From positions 3,610,208 through 3,674,207 of the forward strand of contig CM060203.1 in assembly GCA_030562195.1 (NCBI GenBank): a stretch of DNA of 64,000 bases, read 5' to 3'. The notes beneath the pieces are model-generated. The model saw only the letters and a list, made by a program, of their open reading frames with translations, was not told where the DNA came from and made no database searches. Shown here piece by piece: positions 13,448 to 27,249 of this stretch; position 1 is the stretch's first letter, and every line of letters begins with the position of its first letter. This DNA is from Nipponacmea schrenckii (Eukaryota > Mollusca > Gastropoda > Lottiidae). A program made the position numbers and the translations under genes.

Positions 13448-16400
13448 TAGAATTTCCTTTCTTTTCTCAGAATTTACACAAGAACCACATTGCTATATCC
13501 ATTTATCATTTTAACACGTCAATTTTTTTTCTCTGGGTTTCATGCAAAAAGCAGGTTTGTTACCAACAACAGTCCATTAACAACTAATTTGGAAAATAGT
13601 TGATAAAACTGATGTGAATGAATATTCCACTCCAATACCAGTCAGATAAATCTACTTCCTAAGACCTTTTGAAGTTTTCCGCTTTGATCAGGTATTCCAC
13701 AGGTATCCAAATTAATATATCAATACTAATTGATTATATAGATATAAACCACAAACGTCCAATTTTCCAATCAAATGAATACCAAGAACGTTGTTTTTGT
13801 TTGAATTGGCAAAAGCCTCTGATGTAACTATCTAAAAATATGACTGAAGATTATCTTTCTTGCTTCTGATCTAGACCTGAGGCCAACACAAGACAAGTTT
13901 AAATCTAGATTTCCGAATTCCAGGTCAATGTATTTGTATATGAGATTAAGACACTTTAACTAGGCACTTTGTGTTAATCCAGGATTAAGATTTAAGTCTG
14001 GATGAAGGAGTCTTAGAGAAGATTATCCTGAGTTGAAGATGACTAGGTAAAAGTTTTGAGGTAATGCCTTCAATCTGTGTTATTACTTGAGGTAGAGATC
14101 TTGTCACAAATGTCATACAAGTCAAAGTCAACTTTAAATCATAATTTTGTCAAACATTCTTCTTCGTTTTTTCTTCAAATGACAGCTTCTTTAACGTCAA
14201 AATGATAAATTTTCCAAACTTAGAAGGGTAATTAATTTTTAGCTGTCGTCTGCAAGTAGCACTACTGTTTGTGACAGAAAAGCTGTAACATGTTGCACAA
14301 TTATTGTTTTTTTCCAATTATGAAGTAAGGAAAATTAACACACATTCAAAGTAAAAAAAACGTTTTCCTCAAAATCAACCGCAGTGATAAATTTTTGTAG
14401 AATTTCACAAAGTGGGCTATATTTTTTGACAAGATTGGCAAAAGATAGTGTAAAGTAACAATCTAAGTTAACAAAACATATTTCAACTTACTCAATGTTA
14501 TCTATTTAGTTATGATTACTGAAGATCTTTTCTTTGCGAGCGTTCAGCGTTAAAAAATGTGGACACAATATCTCCTGATTGTTCCAATATGAAGAATATC
14601 GAATGACATCTTTGGGTTTTCAACCGTTTAAAATAAAGATCATATTTCATTGCAATGTGTGTGTTATATCACCCACAATATCTGTAGATAGCCACATTTT
14701 TTACATACTATTTCAAAACTCTTCACAAATTTTTTCAATCGCCTTTTGAAAATTTTAAATTTGTGATGGCGATAAATTTTGAAAATGTTAGCACTAATAT
14801 CACACCTTAATGAATATAATATCTAACACAACTGATGATGAATTCGTTTCAAAATTTCAGGTGTAATGAAAATATTCACAATTACACAGCAGGTACTCTA
14901 CAAGATGTTAAACTCTAGTATTTACATAAACATTACTGTATATATTAACATAGTTTCACTATGGACCAGTGTCAAATTAATATAAACTCAAAATGTTGAC
15001 AAAACAAATAATTATTTACTGGTTCTAGTCTCAAATCTGAATTTTCCAAAAAAATATTTCAATTATTTACTTCTGGCAACACCCTTCTAGTTTTGAGTTG
15101 TTTGCACAGTGTTGCATGCAGCGTTTGGATATTGCTCGTCAAGATTTTAAATGCTACAGCAAAGTCTTTGGTTCAGATACGTTAATATATTTAATGTTTT
15201 GCTAACTACACAAATTCTGGCGACACCTAATATTGTAGGCTGGTGATTAAGATGTAAATAAAATGATAGAAGTAGATGGTTGATCTATAATTAATCTTAT
15301 AGATCAATTACTCATATACTAAACAACGACAGACTGATATCAATAATGAATCATTTACTCGTAATATCTCCAAATAGATGACATGGGAAATCCAATACAG
15401 GTAGATATACAAGGTTAATTTTCATCAGTTCACAACATGTCCTTCTGTAACCAGTTGAATCAAATTCAACTACTCGACCTATTCGTGATCTTCGCATCAA
15501 ATAACCTTTTTGTTTACTTTCGTACATTCATTTCCTGTGTCATCGAGATTGAGGATCCATTTGCATTTTTCATTGTTTTCATGAATTTTTTTTTTTAAAT
15601 CCAAGATCTGTCTGTTTTTTAATAACAATAATCCAAAGAATGACAATTTCGGTTCTATGCGTGTTGGTGATATACTATTCTTTTCATTGAACGATGAAAA
15701 ACATACACTCCAACCAATGCTCTGTTTGAATGATCACAAATGCTCACCTGCATGTAAAATTCAAAAACACACGATTCTAGCAGGCAACACCTGTTTGAAA
15801 TGAACAGACGAACAAAAGGTTTATGTTTGATTAGAACAAAAGAACCATTCACATCACAAAATATGCAGTATTTGACTTCAAAATGGCACACACGGTCTCA
15901 ATTGATATCCTTTAAGTCAAATCTAGTATTTCCTTGAAATTGTTAAATTTACTGTTCTTAAATACAATGAAAACCCAGTACCAGGTGATAAATTGCTTAC
16001 AAAATCAATAACTGTATGTTTTGAAACAGGTCTATAATAGTTGAAATTCATTTATATGGTTTAATACAGTTGAACATCTGGTCAGATCATTGAACACTGG
16101 TAATAAATAAACCAATCTAATCTACATGAAAATTTTCAGACTAATTTAAGCTGAAAAATAATCCAAACCAATCTAATTTTAAAACTTCAGCAAAATTCAC
16201 TGTCAATTTGTACAGAATCCATTTAAAATTACAATCCATATGATTTCACATTAATTTTATCCTCACACAAGAGAGTACAGGACATCATACAGTAGACACA
16301 CTATAATGAGCTAAAACTATCACATGTGTTGTTTGTTCGTTCAGGTGTGACTCTACCTGCCCGCCAATAATTTCACAATAGTTGTCACTTAAACAACAGT

Positions 16401-18838
16401 GGTCAAATTATCTCTACGTCAAACTTTCAGTCACATGTTTGTTTCGACTGATCCTAGAAGATTAACGATGTCTTCGACCCACGGTTGAATTCATACCTGT
16501 ATAAGTCTCTATTATCTACCTACTGTTGTCACAGTGACATCATCGGGTCAAAGGTCAAATACCTGTCATTCAATGAAGCTTAAATTCAGTCTGGATACAA
16601 GTGACTATAGTCTTGACTTATCAGGCTGTCCAGGTAATACATAGTTATCCGTTGTATTTTAAAGGAAAATAGTCCTTTTTATCAAGCCTTTTAGCATTCT
16701 TTGAAGATTTAATTCAGTTTTAATGAAATGATAGTCTTTATCACCAAGGTGTGTTATACAATGTAAACAAAGGTTATCCTCATCTATTCATTGTCACTTG
16801 AAAATAAGTCTTGAAGAAAGGAACTATAGTCACCTTTATCAAGACAGCTAATTACAATGTAAACGGAGAAGTTGTCCCCTCTAATTACGGTCAATTGCTT
16901 TTATAAAACTCTTATTGACAAGCCCTTAAATACACAATAGTGGTTTTTATCTTCAACAAAATAGCTCAGCCTACTTATTTCAAGAATGTTTACAAATTTC
17001 AGAGCAGAAACATGTGGGAAGGGACCTTATTTGCTTTGTCTGATTTTGCATGGTAATGAACTTTTAATGCACCACTGTATACAAAAACACATGCAAATTT
17101 AAAGGTACAAAATACAGCATTTAATACATGCAAATTAAGAATGTTTGCACTGTTCTCTACAAGAACTTGGTTACTCCATTAAAGAGAGGATGTCCTTGCT
17201 ATCATCTATTTATCAGTTTTAATATTGGTGATAATTGAATCTATATCCCTTAATCATTGATATACAGCCTTAAAGGGATGACTTATTACAGGGAACTTAG
17301 AGCAATTTAGCCATATTAATATATTATAGTAGATAAAATGACTTCTCTTTATACACTGTAGACTGCTTTAGGGCCATAAGTGGACTGCAATCTTACATAA
17401 CCTACCTCATTTAATTATCATTTTGGTGAGGTGAAGCCGGTACAAAACAGCTTGTTGAAAATTTGGGAGGGGGGTCAACATATCGATGTATGAGACTAAG
17501 AGGTACGAGTGAAGAAAATCCCTGAAGTAGAAAAATTGACTAATATTTGTTGGCTGATGCTAATTTGTTGCTGTTGTCAATTTTTCTAATACATAATCCT
17601 CATCAGGACAGTGACTTTTAAAATAAGAAAAGTGAATTTATTCAGGTTTATGAGGAGAGCTTGATATCATAATTTATAGTCGGGTTTAATATCTTATTTC
17701 ATTACTTTAACAACCTGATATGTCTTTAAATTTAATTATATATCATAGGTTTACTTATTATCATAAACATCACATTAATATTCAGGGAGTTAAAATTTGT
17801 ACACAACTGGTATTGCCATAGGCCTACAATGAATTATGATGTTATTATTTAAAAACAGGAGTCAAATTCACAAGGATTCTACTAGTTATACTGCCATAAA
17901 CTTAAAATGAACTAGGGGGTTGAAATTCAAACTAAGGCACTCAGAACTCCTGACAATTCAGCATTGTAAAACTATAACCAAGTTTTCATTACAAGATATA
18001 TTCCTTCAGAACAGTATGGATGAGTTTTGTGTAGAGTAGAACGTGTCTGAGAGCAGTCAACTGTTCATATTATTATTTAGGAACTGTTCTCGACACACTA
18101 GTTACATTGTTGGTGTAAATTTGTGATTTTATCATCGGCCTGATCTGGAAAGTGAATGGAACGCTTTAACCCGACCTGGTGTAATTGGAATTAACCATAC
18201 GCCTGATATCAATTATTGGGTAGTCTACTAAACTCAATGTACAAATTCATGTCAATGCGGCATAGAATAGAAATTTCAATGTAAAAACCAAAACTTAGTA
18301 TTTGGAAATATATAGTAATCATCAGGAAACTGTCAATGAAAAATTTATTTTTTTTCAACTTTTTTTTTACATATAGGGATGATTTTTTGTTTTTTCAACC
18401 TGAGATTTTGAGGGTAATACTCATAAATGAAGTTGATGTTTATAATACATCAATGTTACTATTAATATAAACTATTTATACCCTAGGGGGGTAAGGAGTT
18501 ACATCAGTGGGTATTAATTTGATAAATAGGGTTGTTATAAAGTACACCTTCACATGAGATAATTGTTATTCTCACTTTCAGATCAATATACCTGTCACAA
18601 TGTTCAACTTTACAATTGTTATATTTTCTGGAAATATTTGAGCTGTATGCTTCCTCGACTGAAATTATTTCATATTAAATAATTATCATATGATATCACT
18701 TTTATATTGAACACACAATTTTTGAAAAATATCACATTGTCACAACATATATTTGTCAATTCACAATTATGTTAAATTCAAAATGTAACGTCATCATTTA
18801 AATGGTTAATTAATTAAAGACACTTGATTATTTGGGCC
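13448..18838. other. Non-coding stretch
   Basis: AT-rich sequence with no supported gene. The 78-codon minus frame at 15655-15891 has no recognisable content. Confidence 0.4.
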
Positions 18839-19316
18839 ATAAAGGGGCCCAGGCTGGATTTTTAGGGTCGTTTTGGGCCTTTGTTACATTTAAACAGTGA
18901 GAAAATCGCAAAATACCTTGAAATATGCCTCAAACAAAAAATTTCACTTTTCATTTTTTTTCCGTGCTGTACGCGGCTGGTCTCCAGTCAGTCTGAAAAT
19001 TGTGTGTCCTGTTTACAAAGTCTACAATTGAAAAATGCAAATGTAGTCTGTTTATATAGATGACCGCTATTGCACAACGGGAAGGATAACTCTTTGATTA
19101 TCAAGACGAACCGTTTTCCAATATGGCGGGACGTTCGTAATTTCTTAAGTCATTGTGATTTTTCAAACACGGATAATTATGGATACACATGGATTTGAAG
19201 GCTCAAATTTCATAGGTAAGCTCTGTAGACTATTTCTGATTAGCTAACCAAAAGATTTCATGTGTTTGAGGCTGTCGGATGATTGTCCGAAACAAATAAA
19301 GCCTGGTCCACTTTAA
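18839..19316 (+). mobile_element. TIR element (MITE), copy 2
   Basis: Same family and orientation as copy 1, with decayed ends (ATAA-AGGGGCCCAGGC, GCCTGGTCCACT-TTAA). A ~20-bp deletion near 18898 removes the CCTCAGAAATACTCAAGC segment present in the other copies. Confidence 0.85.
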
Positions 19317-20903
19317 ATATGTAAATTGTCATCAGAGGTACTAGTTCTATGAATACACAAGGATAAGAAGGCTAATAATTCAACAGTAGATTCTGGCACA
19401 GCATTTAACAATAAGTTTTGATAGTAAAATTGAGTGAAGTAGCTTGCACTTGAACTTCTAAACTTGTATAATATTACAATAAGATAACCAAATTAAATGT
19501 TGACATCAATCATCTAAGTTAGGTGTAGATATAAACAGGTGAAGAAGGGGTCAAACAATATTCTAAGTCTATAACCCCTATTACACCTGCTTGCTATCTC
19601 AGTCTTGATAATACCATAATAAAATATACCCATTTACATTACAGCAAAATCGAAAGATCTGACAATTGTTTTGTCTTCTGAAAAATTTGAAATTGTAGTC
19701 AAACAACTATAGCACTGAATATTGACGAAATCAGCAGGGAACAGACAATTGTTACACAGTAAAAGGCATAATTCTGAAAATACTTGTTTTAATGCATTTC
19801 ACGATTAGAAAATAAATATTTTTGTTAAGTTAAAGGAGTCTATATTACATTTATGTAATAAGTCAAATATTTCAAAACAACAAGAACATGGTATCTTCAC
19901 CCCCCCCCCCCCCCTCCCCACCAAAAAAACACTTGTAATTGCTTGAAAAGTTTTAAGGTTAGTTTGAGAATTAGAGCAGTGTAAGCTAGGATCTTTACAA
20001 CGAAAACAAGTGGATCAAAACATTTACATCCATTCATTCAAATGTCCATCAAACTGTGAGAAGGCTTCAAGTATTTTTAAGGATCAATGGAGGAAAAGAA
20101 AAGAAATTATTTTTCCAAACGACTGATTCTGTGTAATTTTGATTTAATTGAGTTGACTTAATAATAAATCAATTATTTCAAAAGATGGGACCATTATCAA
20201 AATATTTCCAAATTTTGAGATATTTTTTGGGGGTAAAATGGTTGGTTTATATGTGGATGACCTTGAAACGAATATCCCTTCATTATCTCATGACTCAAAA
20301 ACCTAAAAAAAAAGTAACTTCGTGATGAATGTTCAGAAACTTGTAAATTTATCTACAATCTGTTTGTTTTTTTAAAAACCCTTCAAGTTAAGACAAATGG
20401 TTATGGAAAATCCAAAATCATATTCAAATGTGTTGTTTTCTAGAAATGACAAGATTTAAAAATGTTTAACAACAAATTAGAATGGTTCAAAAGGTTCAAG
20501 TTTCATTTAGTAATTTCATCAGATATTACTGTAAAAATGGACGATTTAGTTGTGTAGTATAGTGAGAGTCTCTTTCAAATGATTGTACTATCATTTCTAT
20601 CTACTAACAACCTTTCTAATCTTGGGGGGATGGTATGTACTCATGAATTTCATACTATATTCAGATTATAAATCAAACAATTAGGCGTTTTATTGTCATT
20701 TGGAACATTATCTAAGAAGATATATTTTATAAGTTTGGCTTACAAACTTTTTTCAGTTTTAAGCGCCCGGCCTATTTTATGTCGCTACAGGATTTTCAAG
20801 GTAGACATTTTGTAAGTGTGTGACCTAGAAAACCTCTAAGTATGTAAGAATTTTCTTATAATTGATGCTTAGGATACGATCTGAGCAACCTTAGACAAAA
20901 TGT
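19317..20903. other. Non-coding stretch with poly-C tract
   Basis: Contains a run of 15 C at 19900-19914 followed by TCCCC. No exon was recognised. Confidence 0.45.
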
Positions 20904-22458
20904 AAAGATAGCTTGCCAGGCAAGGTAACATACGCCCACTGGCAGCATTGAATTTGAAAAATAAATAGAGCAATAACTCAAAAAACATTCACTGAATTAA
21001 TATTGAAGTTAAGGGCAAAAACTCAAAAACTGTTCATGGAAAATTGTCAAATTAGAACTTGACCACCATCTTATCTATTTCAATACTCATACCAAGTTTC
21101 ATCAAATCTATTAAAAAATTGTACCTTATTTTGCACCCACAAATATTTTGACGCAATTTTACTAAGTCAAGGGCAATAACCCAAAAACCATTTGTTAAAG
21201 AAAATCAGAAATTCAAACTTGACTAATGTCTTATCAATTCTGATGCTTACACCAAGTTCCATCAAAATCCTTTGAAAATTAAAGCTTATTATTGCAAGTC
21301 AAGGGCAATAACTTAAAACAATTCATTGAAAAACTGTCAAATTCAAACTTGACTGAGGCCTAATCAATTCCAATGCTCACAACCAAGTTTCATCAACATC
21401 CTCTGAAAATTGGAGGATTTATCGCATCAAAACTAAAATTTTGAGGGCAATAACTCAAAAACCGTTCATGCGATAATTTCCATTTTCGAACTTGACCGAG
21501 ATATCATCAATATATACATGTATACTAAGTTTCATTAAGATCGGATAAAAACTGTAGCTTCTATTGTGGATACAACCCGAATTTGACGCATTTTTTACTA
21601 AGTCAAGGGCAATAACTCAAAAACCGTTCATGCGATAATTTCCATTTTCGAACTTAACCGAGATATCCTTAATATATACATGTATACCAAGTTTCATTAA
21701 GATCGGATAAAAACTGTAGCCTCTATTGTGGATACAACCCAAATTTGACATGTTTTTACCAAGTCACGGGCAATAACTCAAAAACCGCTCATGCAATTAT
21801 TTCTATTTTCGAACTTGACCGAGATATCATCAATATATACATGTATACCAATTTCATAAAGATCGGATAAAAACTGTAGCCTCTATTGTGGATACAACCC
21901 AAATTTGACGAGTTTTTACTAAGTCAAGGGCGATAACTCAAAAACCGCTCATGCGATTATTTCTATTTTCGAATTTGACCGAGATATCATCAATATATAC
22001 ATGTATACCATGTTTCATTAAGATCGGATAAAAACTGTAGCCTCTATTGTGGATACAACCCAAATTTGACGCGTTTTTACTAAGTCAAGGGCAATAACTC
22101 AAAAACCGCTCATGCGATTATTTCTGTTTTCGAACTTGACCGAGATATCATCAATATATACATGTATACCAAGTTTCATTAAGATTGGATAAAAACTGTA
22201 GCCTCTATTGTGGATACAACCCAAATTTGACGCGTTTTTACTAAGTCAAGGGCAATAACTCAAAAACCGCTCATGCGATAATTTCCATTTTCGAACTTGA
22301 CCGAGATATCATCAATATATACATGTATACCAAGTTTCATTAAGATCGGATAAAAACTGTAGCCTCTATCGTGGATACAACAAATGTGGACGGACGGACG
22401 GACGGACGGACAGGGGCGACGGCAATATACGTCCACATTTCCATGTGGGCGTATAAAA
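20904..22458 (+). mobile_element. Interspersed element with ~160-bp tandem core (pearl-like)
   Basis: The left end GATAGCTTGCCAGGCAAGG is followed by ATACGCCCACTGGCAGCATT. About nine units of ~160 bp follow, each starting GGGCAATAACTCAAAAACCG and including CCAAGTTTCATTAAGATCGG, then a (GACG)n microsatellite at 22390 and a palindromic right end (ATACGTCCACAT-TTCC-ATGTGGGCGTAT). The left ATACGCCCAC is the inverse of the right GTGGGCGTAT. The units become more alike towards the right. Leader, ~160-bp core repeats, ACGG-type microsatellite and tail is the plan I know from bivalve pearl/CvA elements, which are thought to be Helitron-related; that naming is inference. Confidence 0.8.
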
Positions 22459-23281
22459 ACAATAAGAGACAGTCAAACTTTAACCTATCACTCCCAATAA
22501 GACCACCAAGACTAATGATTTGATGTGTGAAATGTAGCGACTACTAATTAATAGGAAATTATATCATTCAACACTGTTTGTGAACACAAAAATAAACACA
22601 AACACACACCTTTTTTATTAAATAGCTAATGAAAAATATTTTCTTGGCTTCAATTAATCAGCCCTATAAATATAGCTTGTCTTATTTTGATAACAAATGT
22701 TTTAGATATGAAATCCTCAGGATTGGAACACTAATTTATCTTGTAAAGGTTGGCTGGCTAATAAAAATGAACAGAAAGTTTTTTTTGTCAATTTGAAGCC
22801 AAATTTGGTAGGTGAGACATTTTAATCCTGACAGTATTTCTTCAATATTCAAGTCACAATCTTGAACTTTTCATTTTAGTAATTTAACACATGTGAAATT
22901 TGTTTAAACTCAATCCAGGGTCAAATACAAAATGTCGTCTGCACACCTTTTGGTGTAAATTGTAACGCAAAAACAACAATTTGAAGTGAGGAATTAAGTA
23001 GATTCAAAGGTGTGGCTTTTAAACAGCTATTGCAAACAATAAAACCCTTCCTTCATGAACCTTGGCCATTTCTGAGTTGATTAGGTTGTTTTTGTCCTAG
23101 TTTGTAAATGTACTGGTTACCTCATTGTGTGATACAGAAACCTCAGACAGAGGAGCTACTCACAGCACAGCACAATATTACCATTTACCACTGCTTTAAC
23201 CTATAAATTAATGTTTTTTTTCCATTCTGAAATTTCAAATTGTTGAGAACACTAGACAAAAATTTAAAATTATCAACTCAC
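22459..23281. other. Non-coding, probable intron sequence
   Basis: Lies just downstream of the last located MYRIP-like exon. No further exon was recognised. Confidence 0.4.
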
Positions 23282-25398
23282 CATTATCCAATTGGACGAA
23301 ATCCTCCTCACTGCAGGTAAAATTGTGGCAATTTTTATCAAAGACACCCTGTACACTGGCTCGAAATTTATGTCCACTGTGAAGATTGGGAAAGGAACTG
23401 GAGAGAGATGGGTCGTACCCACTGTCTAACTCGCTATCAGCTAAAACACAGTAAAATAAATAGACAAGAATATGCAGAATGAAATTAAATGCTCAATATT
23501 TGTCTAATGATTGTTCAACCCCATGTTGAGCACAATGAGGGAAATTTTCCAAAAGAGGAGCATTTTCCTACTATTTGGATTTCTTACTATTGAGGGACCC
23601 CCTGCCTGTAATACACATCGTCTTAGTTCATCCAGACCACAGGTACTTTTTCTGTCTGTGGCAGGCGCTGGGGACCTGCATCTCTGACAGAGCAAGAGTC
23701 ATAAATGCTTTGTTGCTCATTTTGCTATCATATCATTGTATGATTTTGTCTGAATTCATGATCTTTGAAAGAGATATGTTTTGAAATACTCTTAGAAAAT
23801 AGCTCAATATATCAAGGGAGAAAACTCTTTGCACAATAAAATTATCTCCCTTTAGTCTCCAGATCAAATAAATTAAAACTTATATAAAGCTTCAACTTAC
23901 AATAGCTTTTTCTCTTGTAAAGTGATCTGACCACCTTAGCACTTCCAAATCTTTTAAACCTTCTACATACACTGGTATAAAACCAATCACAGGACTTGTG
24001 CTTCAAATCTCTTAAAAATTTAAATGGTTGGAAATCAATTTGACATAAAGATAAACCTGAGAGATGAATTTGTAAAGCTTCTGTTAATTTACAGCCAGCT
24101 AGACAGAGTCAGACAGAAGGTTCAGGATCATGTTTTCTGTTGTGCCACTAGGCCTGGACTATGATCATATCTCTTCATTTTATTTGGTACTGAATTTTTC
24201 TGTATTTTCCTGATTAGCTACATACTATTAATTAGTACTTGAATTAAATGGCGTAGAACAAAACTTCATCTCAGTTTACACATACATTGAATTGTACAAG
24301 TTAACCTGTTTCAAAAAGTGTTCACAGAGACAATAATGCACTATTCATATGTAGGTGGTTAAAAATGTTTCACTCAAATAACAAAGCTAAGACAATTGCC
24401 CTGCAGTCAAATTTCAAATTTTAGTAAAAAATTTGCATTCAGGATGTTGTTGATGTCATAGTAACTGTATAGTTAACTGCACTAGTTATCATATTACAAA
24501 AAAATGTTCATTCAAAATGTTAAGTCATGTGTGTGGAATGCATCTTTAATATAGAAACTTGTTTACATACAATTATTCTACAGTGATTTGTAAGTAAGGG
24601 ATAGAGTTAACTAAATATCTGCTTTTAATCTATAGGCAAATTTTCAATTAATACAGGGGTTTGAATAATTGCTTAAGAGCCTGATTTCATCACAATTTAT
24701 TTTAGAGCTTAATCTATCTGAAAATAAAACTGACTTTAGGCTCTCACAGTTGAATATATCTAGATATTTGGTCCTGTCAGTGAACAATTCAACAGTCAAA
24801 GCACTAGCTTATTTTCTCATTTTCTACAGGCCTTTAATGAAAGTTAACCTCTATTTCTTAAATTACTTGTTTGGAATTGCAAAAAAAGTACTTGAAATTA
24901 CCTACCTTTGTTCGAGACAGAAGTTACAGGCATAACCACGGAATTCTTTGAAATAAACACGGCATGATTTACAAACATTAAATTCACACAATCGACAAAT
25001 TTGACGTCTGTTAAAAATCAGCCCGAAAGGTTGACAGCATCTTATACAGCAACTCTCGTTAAATTTTTTCTGTTCGGCTAAAATATTTTGCTTTTGTTTT
25101 TCTTGGTCAACTTTTTCTTCAAGAGTTCTGAAAATAAGGACATCCTACTATAATTCACTCAAGGCTTTGTTTGGTTAATGGAGAGGGGCCAAATAACAAT
25201 TCAGCACTAAGGTCCAGTTTTGCGTGCCAGGACAGCTGTTCTAATGATCATTTTATAGATTTTTTTTAAAGATCTGCACCTACCCCAGTCTCTCTTTTTC
25301 TTTCTGTCTCAGTGTAAAATCTTTCTGTATAACTGCTAGAATCTTCTCACATTCTTCATCTGTTAAATTCTCTATATTCAACCTTCGACCCATTTTTA
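23282..25398 (-). CDS. MYRIP: MYRIP/Slac2-like Rab27 effector, 5' coding exons (3' part not located)
   Basis: Four exons: 25284-25398 (ATG at 25393), 24906-25127, 23901-24010, 23282-23440. Phases join without error and give 200 codons. The protein starts MGRRLNIENLTDEECEKILA, the first helix of a Rab-binding domain. A FYVE-related zinc finger follows with four CxxC pairs (CIRC, CRLC, CKSC, CNFC; about residues 57-108), then DWFYTSVCRRFKRFGSAK (about 118-135), the conserved second helix. The FNVCKSC and paired CC-x-RCC pattern is closest to MYRIP (exophilin-8) as I know it; melanophilin or another Slac2/Slp is possible. Known role of the family: binds Rab27 on secretory granules or melanosomes and links them to myosin VIIa/Va and actin. 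After the domain the sequence is acidic and Ser-rich. The start exon opens with TAAAA-ATG right after an acceptor, so a 5' non-coding exon must lie upstream. Confidence 0.82.
23515..23700 (-). repeat. SINE-like repeat in the MYRIP-like intron
   Basis: Lies between exons 3 and 4. It contains the 3' block of the dispersed repeat (GCACAATGAGGGAAATTTTCC on the plus strand) plus a GC-richer part near 23590-23690 not seen in the other copies. The open frames here (23504-23695, 23575-23784) are not exons. Confidence 0.45.
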
Positions 25399-25400
25399 CT

Positions 25401-25450
25401 AGAATGAATGAAAGTGAGTTTTAGATCCTACTGTTCTGCAACATCATGTT
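25401..25450. repeat. SINE-like fragment abutting the MYRIP-like start exon
   Basis: GAATGAATGAAAGTGAGTTTTAGATCCTACTGTTCTGC matches the 5' block of the dispersed repeat with a few changes. Read on the minus strand it supplies CACTTTCATTCATTCTAG, the acceptor of the exon that carries the start codon. Confidence 0.5.
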
Positions 25451-25564
25451 TCTTACTGTTTTGAAAGTATTACCTTGACCACAGTTGAGTGTAATTGACG
25501 ATAGTCAATTGTTGATTTATTCCCATAGAACTAGACCTTAGACTTGAATTCTGAAAATTAGTGC

Positions 25565-25725
25565 TTATAGTTAAAATTGAGCTTCATAAACTTGTGAAAG
25601 AAATATTAAGACAACTATACAGATAGCTGCAATTGAGCTCTATTAGCTGGTGACACAAACATTCAGACCATAGATAGATATGATTAAGCTGTATAGACAC
25701 GTAAAGTAAATATTTAGATGGCTAT
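25565..25725. repeat. Second locus of the GAGCTCTATCAGCTG repeat
   Basis: Two to three diverged units (AAATTGAGCTTCATAAACTTG, AATTGAGCTCTATTAGCTGG), related to 4385-4690. Confidence 0.55.
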
Positions 25726-26120
25726 ATCACTTTAATAACAATGTTGTCATTATAACAAATTATCTGATGAATTTTTAATGCATCATAACTCCTGGAAATA
25801 TGATATATTTTATAATAGATACACATAAAGATGTGTTATAATCTGTTTATTATCTGAAGGCAATGAGAATATGGTTTATATTGGGAGGGGAGATTTTCTT
25901 TTTAACACCCAAAATATCAGTGTAAGATATATATTAGGGAACCTATCTGAAAAGACAAAATTCACCAACAAATTTTAACTAATTGAAAACAACATGGGAA
26001 TCTCAACTTGACTTCAGAAGCGTAGACCATAGGTAGATGTGGTAATGAACTGAAGGAATACTGGTATCACAAATGAAATTTGCTGAGACAGATAAAGTAA
26101 TACTTATTACTGTCTACAGT

Positions 26121-26619
26121 TTAAAGCGGCCCAGGCTTTATTTGTTTCGGACAATCATCCGACAGCCTCAAACACATGAAATCTTTTGGTTAGCTAATCA
26201 GAAATAGTCTACAGAGCTTACCTTTAAAATTTGAGCCTTCAAATCCATGTGTTTCCATAATTATCCGTGTTTGAAAAATCATAATGACTTAAGAAATTAC
26301 GAACGTCCCGCCATATTGGAAAACGGTTCGTCTTGATAATCAAAGAGTTATCCTTCCCGTCGTGCAATAGCGGTCATCTATATAAACAGACTACAACGCA
26401 TTTTTCAATTGTAGACTTTGTCAACAGGACGCACAATTTTCAGACTGACTGGAGACCAGCCGCGTACAGCACGGAAAAAAAATGAAAAGTGAAATTTTTT
26501 GTTTGAGGCATATTTCAAGGTATTTTGCGATTTTCCTAGAGCTTGAATATTTCTGAGGACTGTTTAAATGTAACAAAGGCCCAAAACGACCCCTAAAAAT
26601 CAAGCCTGGGCCCCTTTAA
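26121..26619 (-). mobile_element. TIR element (MITE), copy 3, inverted
   Basis: TTAA-AGCGGCCCAGGC to GCCTGGGCCCCT-TTAA, opposite in orientation to copies 1 and 2. It probably lies in the first intron of the MYRIP-like gene. Confidence 0.85.
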
Positions 26620-27249
26620 CAAGTTGCGCTTACCTTGATGTAAAGGGAAAACAAGGAATACAAAAAATCTCAATTTTTTTATGGCAACACCTTTTTCATG
26701 GTCTATAATTTCAACAGTAGATAATATGTATGTTGTAACAAGTGATAGTGTGTATATATAACCCCAGATGATAATTATGGGATAAATATAATGTGTTCCT
26801 GGATTCTTAATGTCTTTCTATGGTGTAATGTTTAATAAAAGGGGTAAACAATATAAGTATGAAAGTTTAGTACCTATAAAAGGTGAATATAATATGTTGC
26901 TATGACAATGTTCAGATAGCCATTATATGACTGGCAGAAATCGTGTCACAGAGTTAAAATTATTGGCGATATAATTCTCAGTCAATATATAATAGAAAAT
27001 CCATTAGTTGTGGTTTTATTTCTTCTGTACTTGCAATTCCTATTAATTAAATGAGAAAAAAGTAATTCAATGTAATTCCAAACACAAATTTATGCCAATT
27101 TAATATAGCTTTAGATTTTTCATTTCATTGTTTGCTACTTGACAAGAGCCCATCTTCTGAAATGTTTAGAATATTAAAATCATCCAAGAATCTACTCTAC
27201 ATAATAATTTCCATCCTTTTAGGAGAGCCTGCATAACTAATGTTTGTTC

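Noticed and set aside
15655..15891. 78-codon minus ORF with a possible donor (ATGCAG|GTGAGC)
   Set aside because: No recognisable content and no partner exon; a chance GT in AT-rich DNA cannot be excluded.
23504..23784. Overlapping ORFs on both strands inside the MYRIP-like intron
   Set aside because: They overlap a SINE-like repeat, and the flanking exons join in phase without them.
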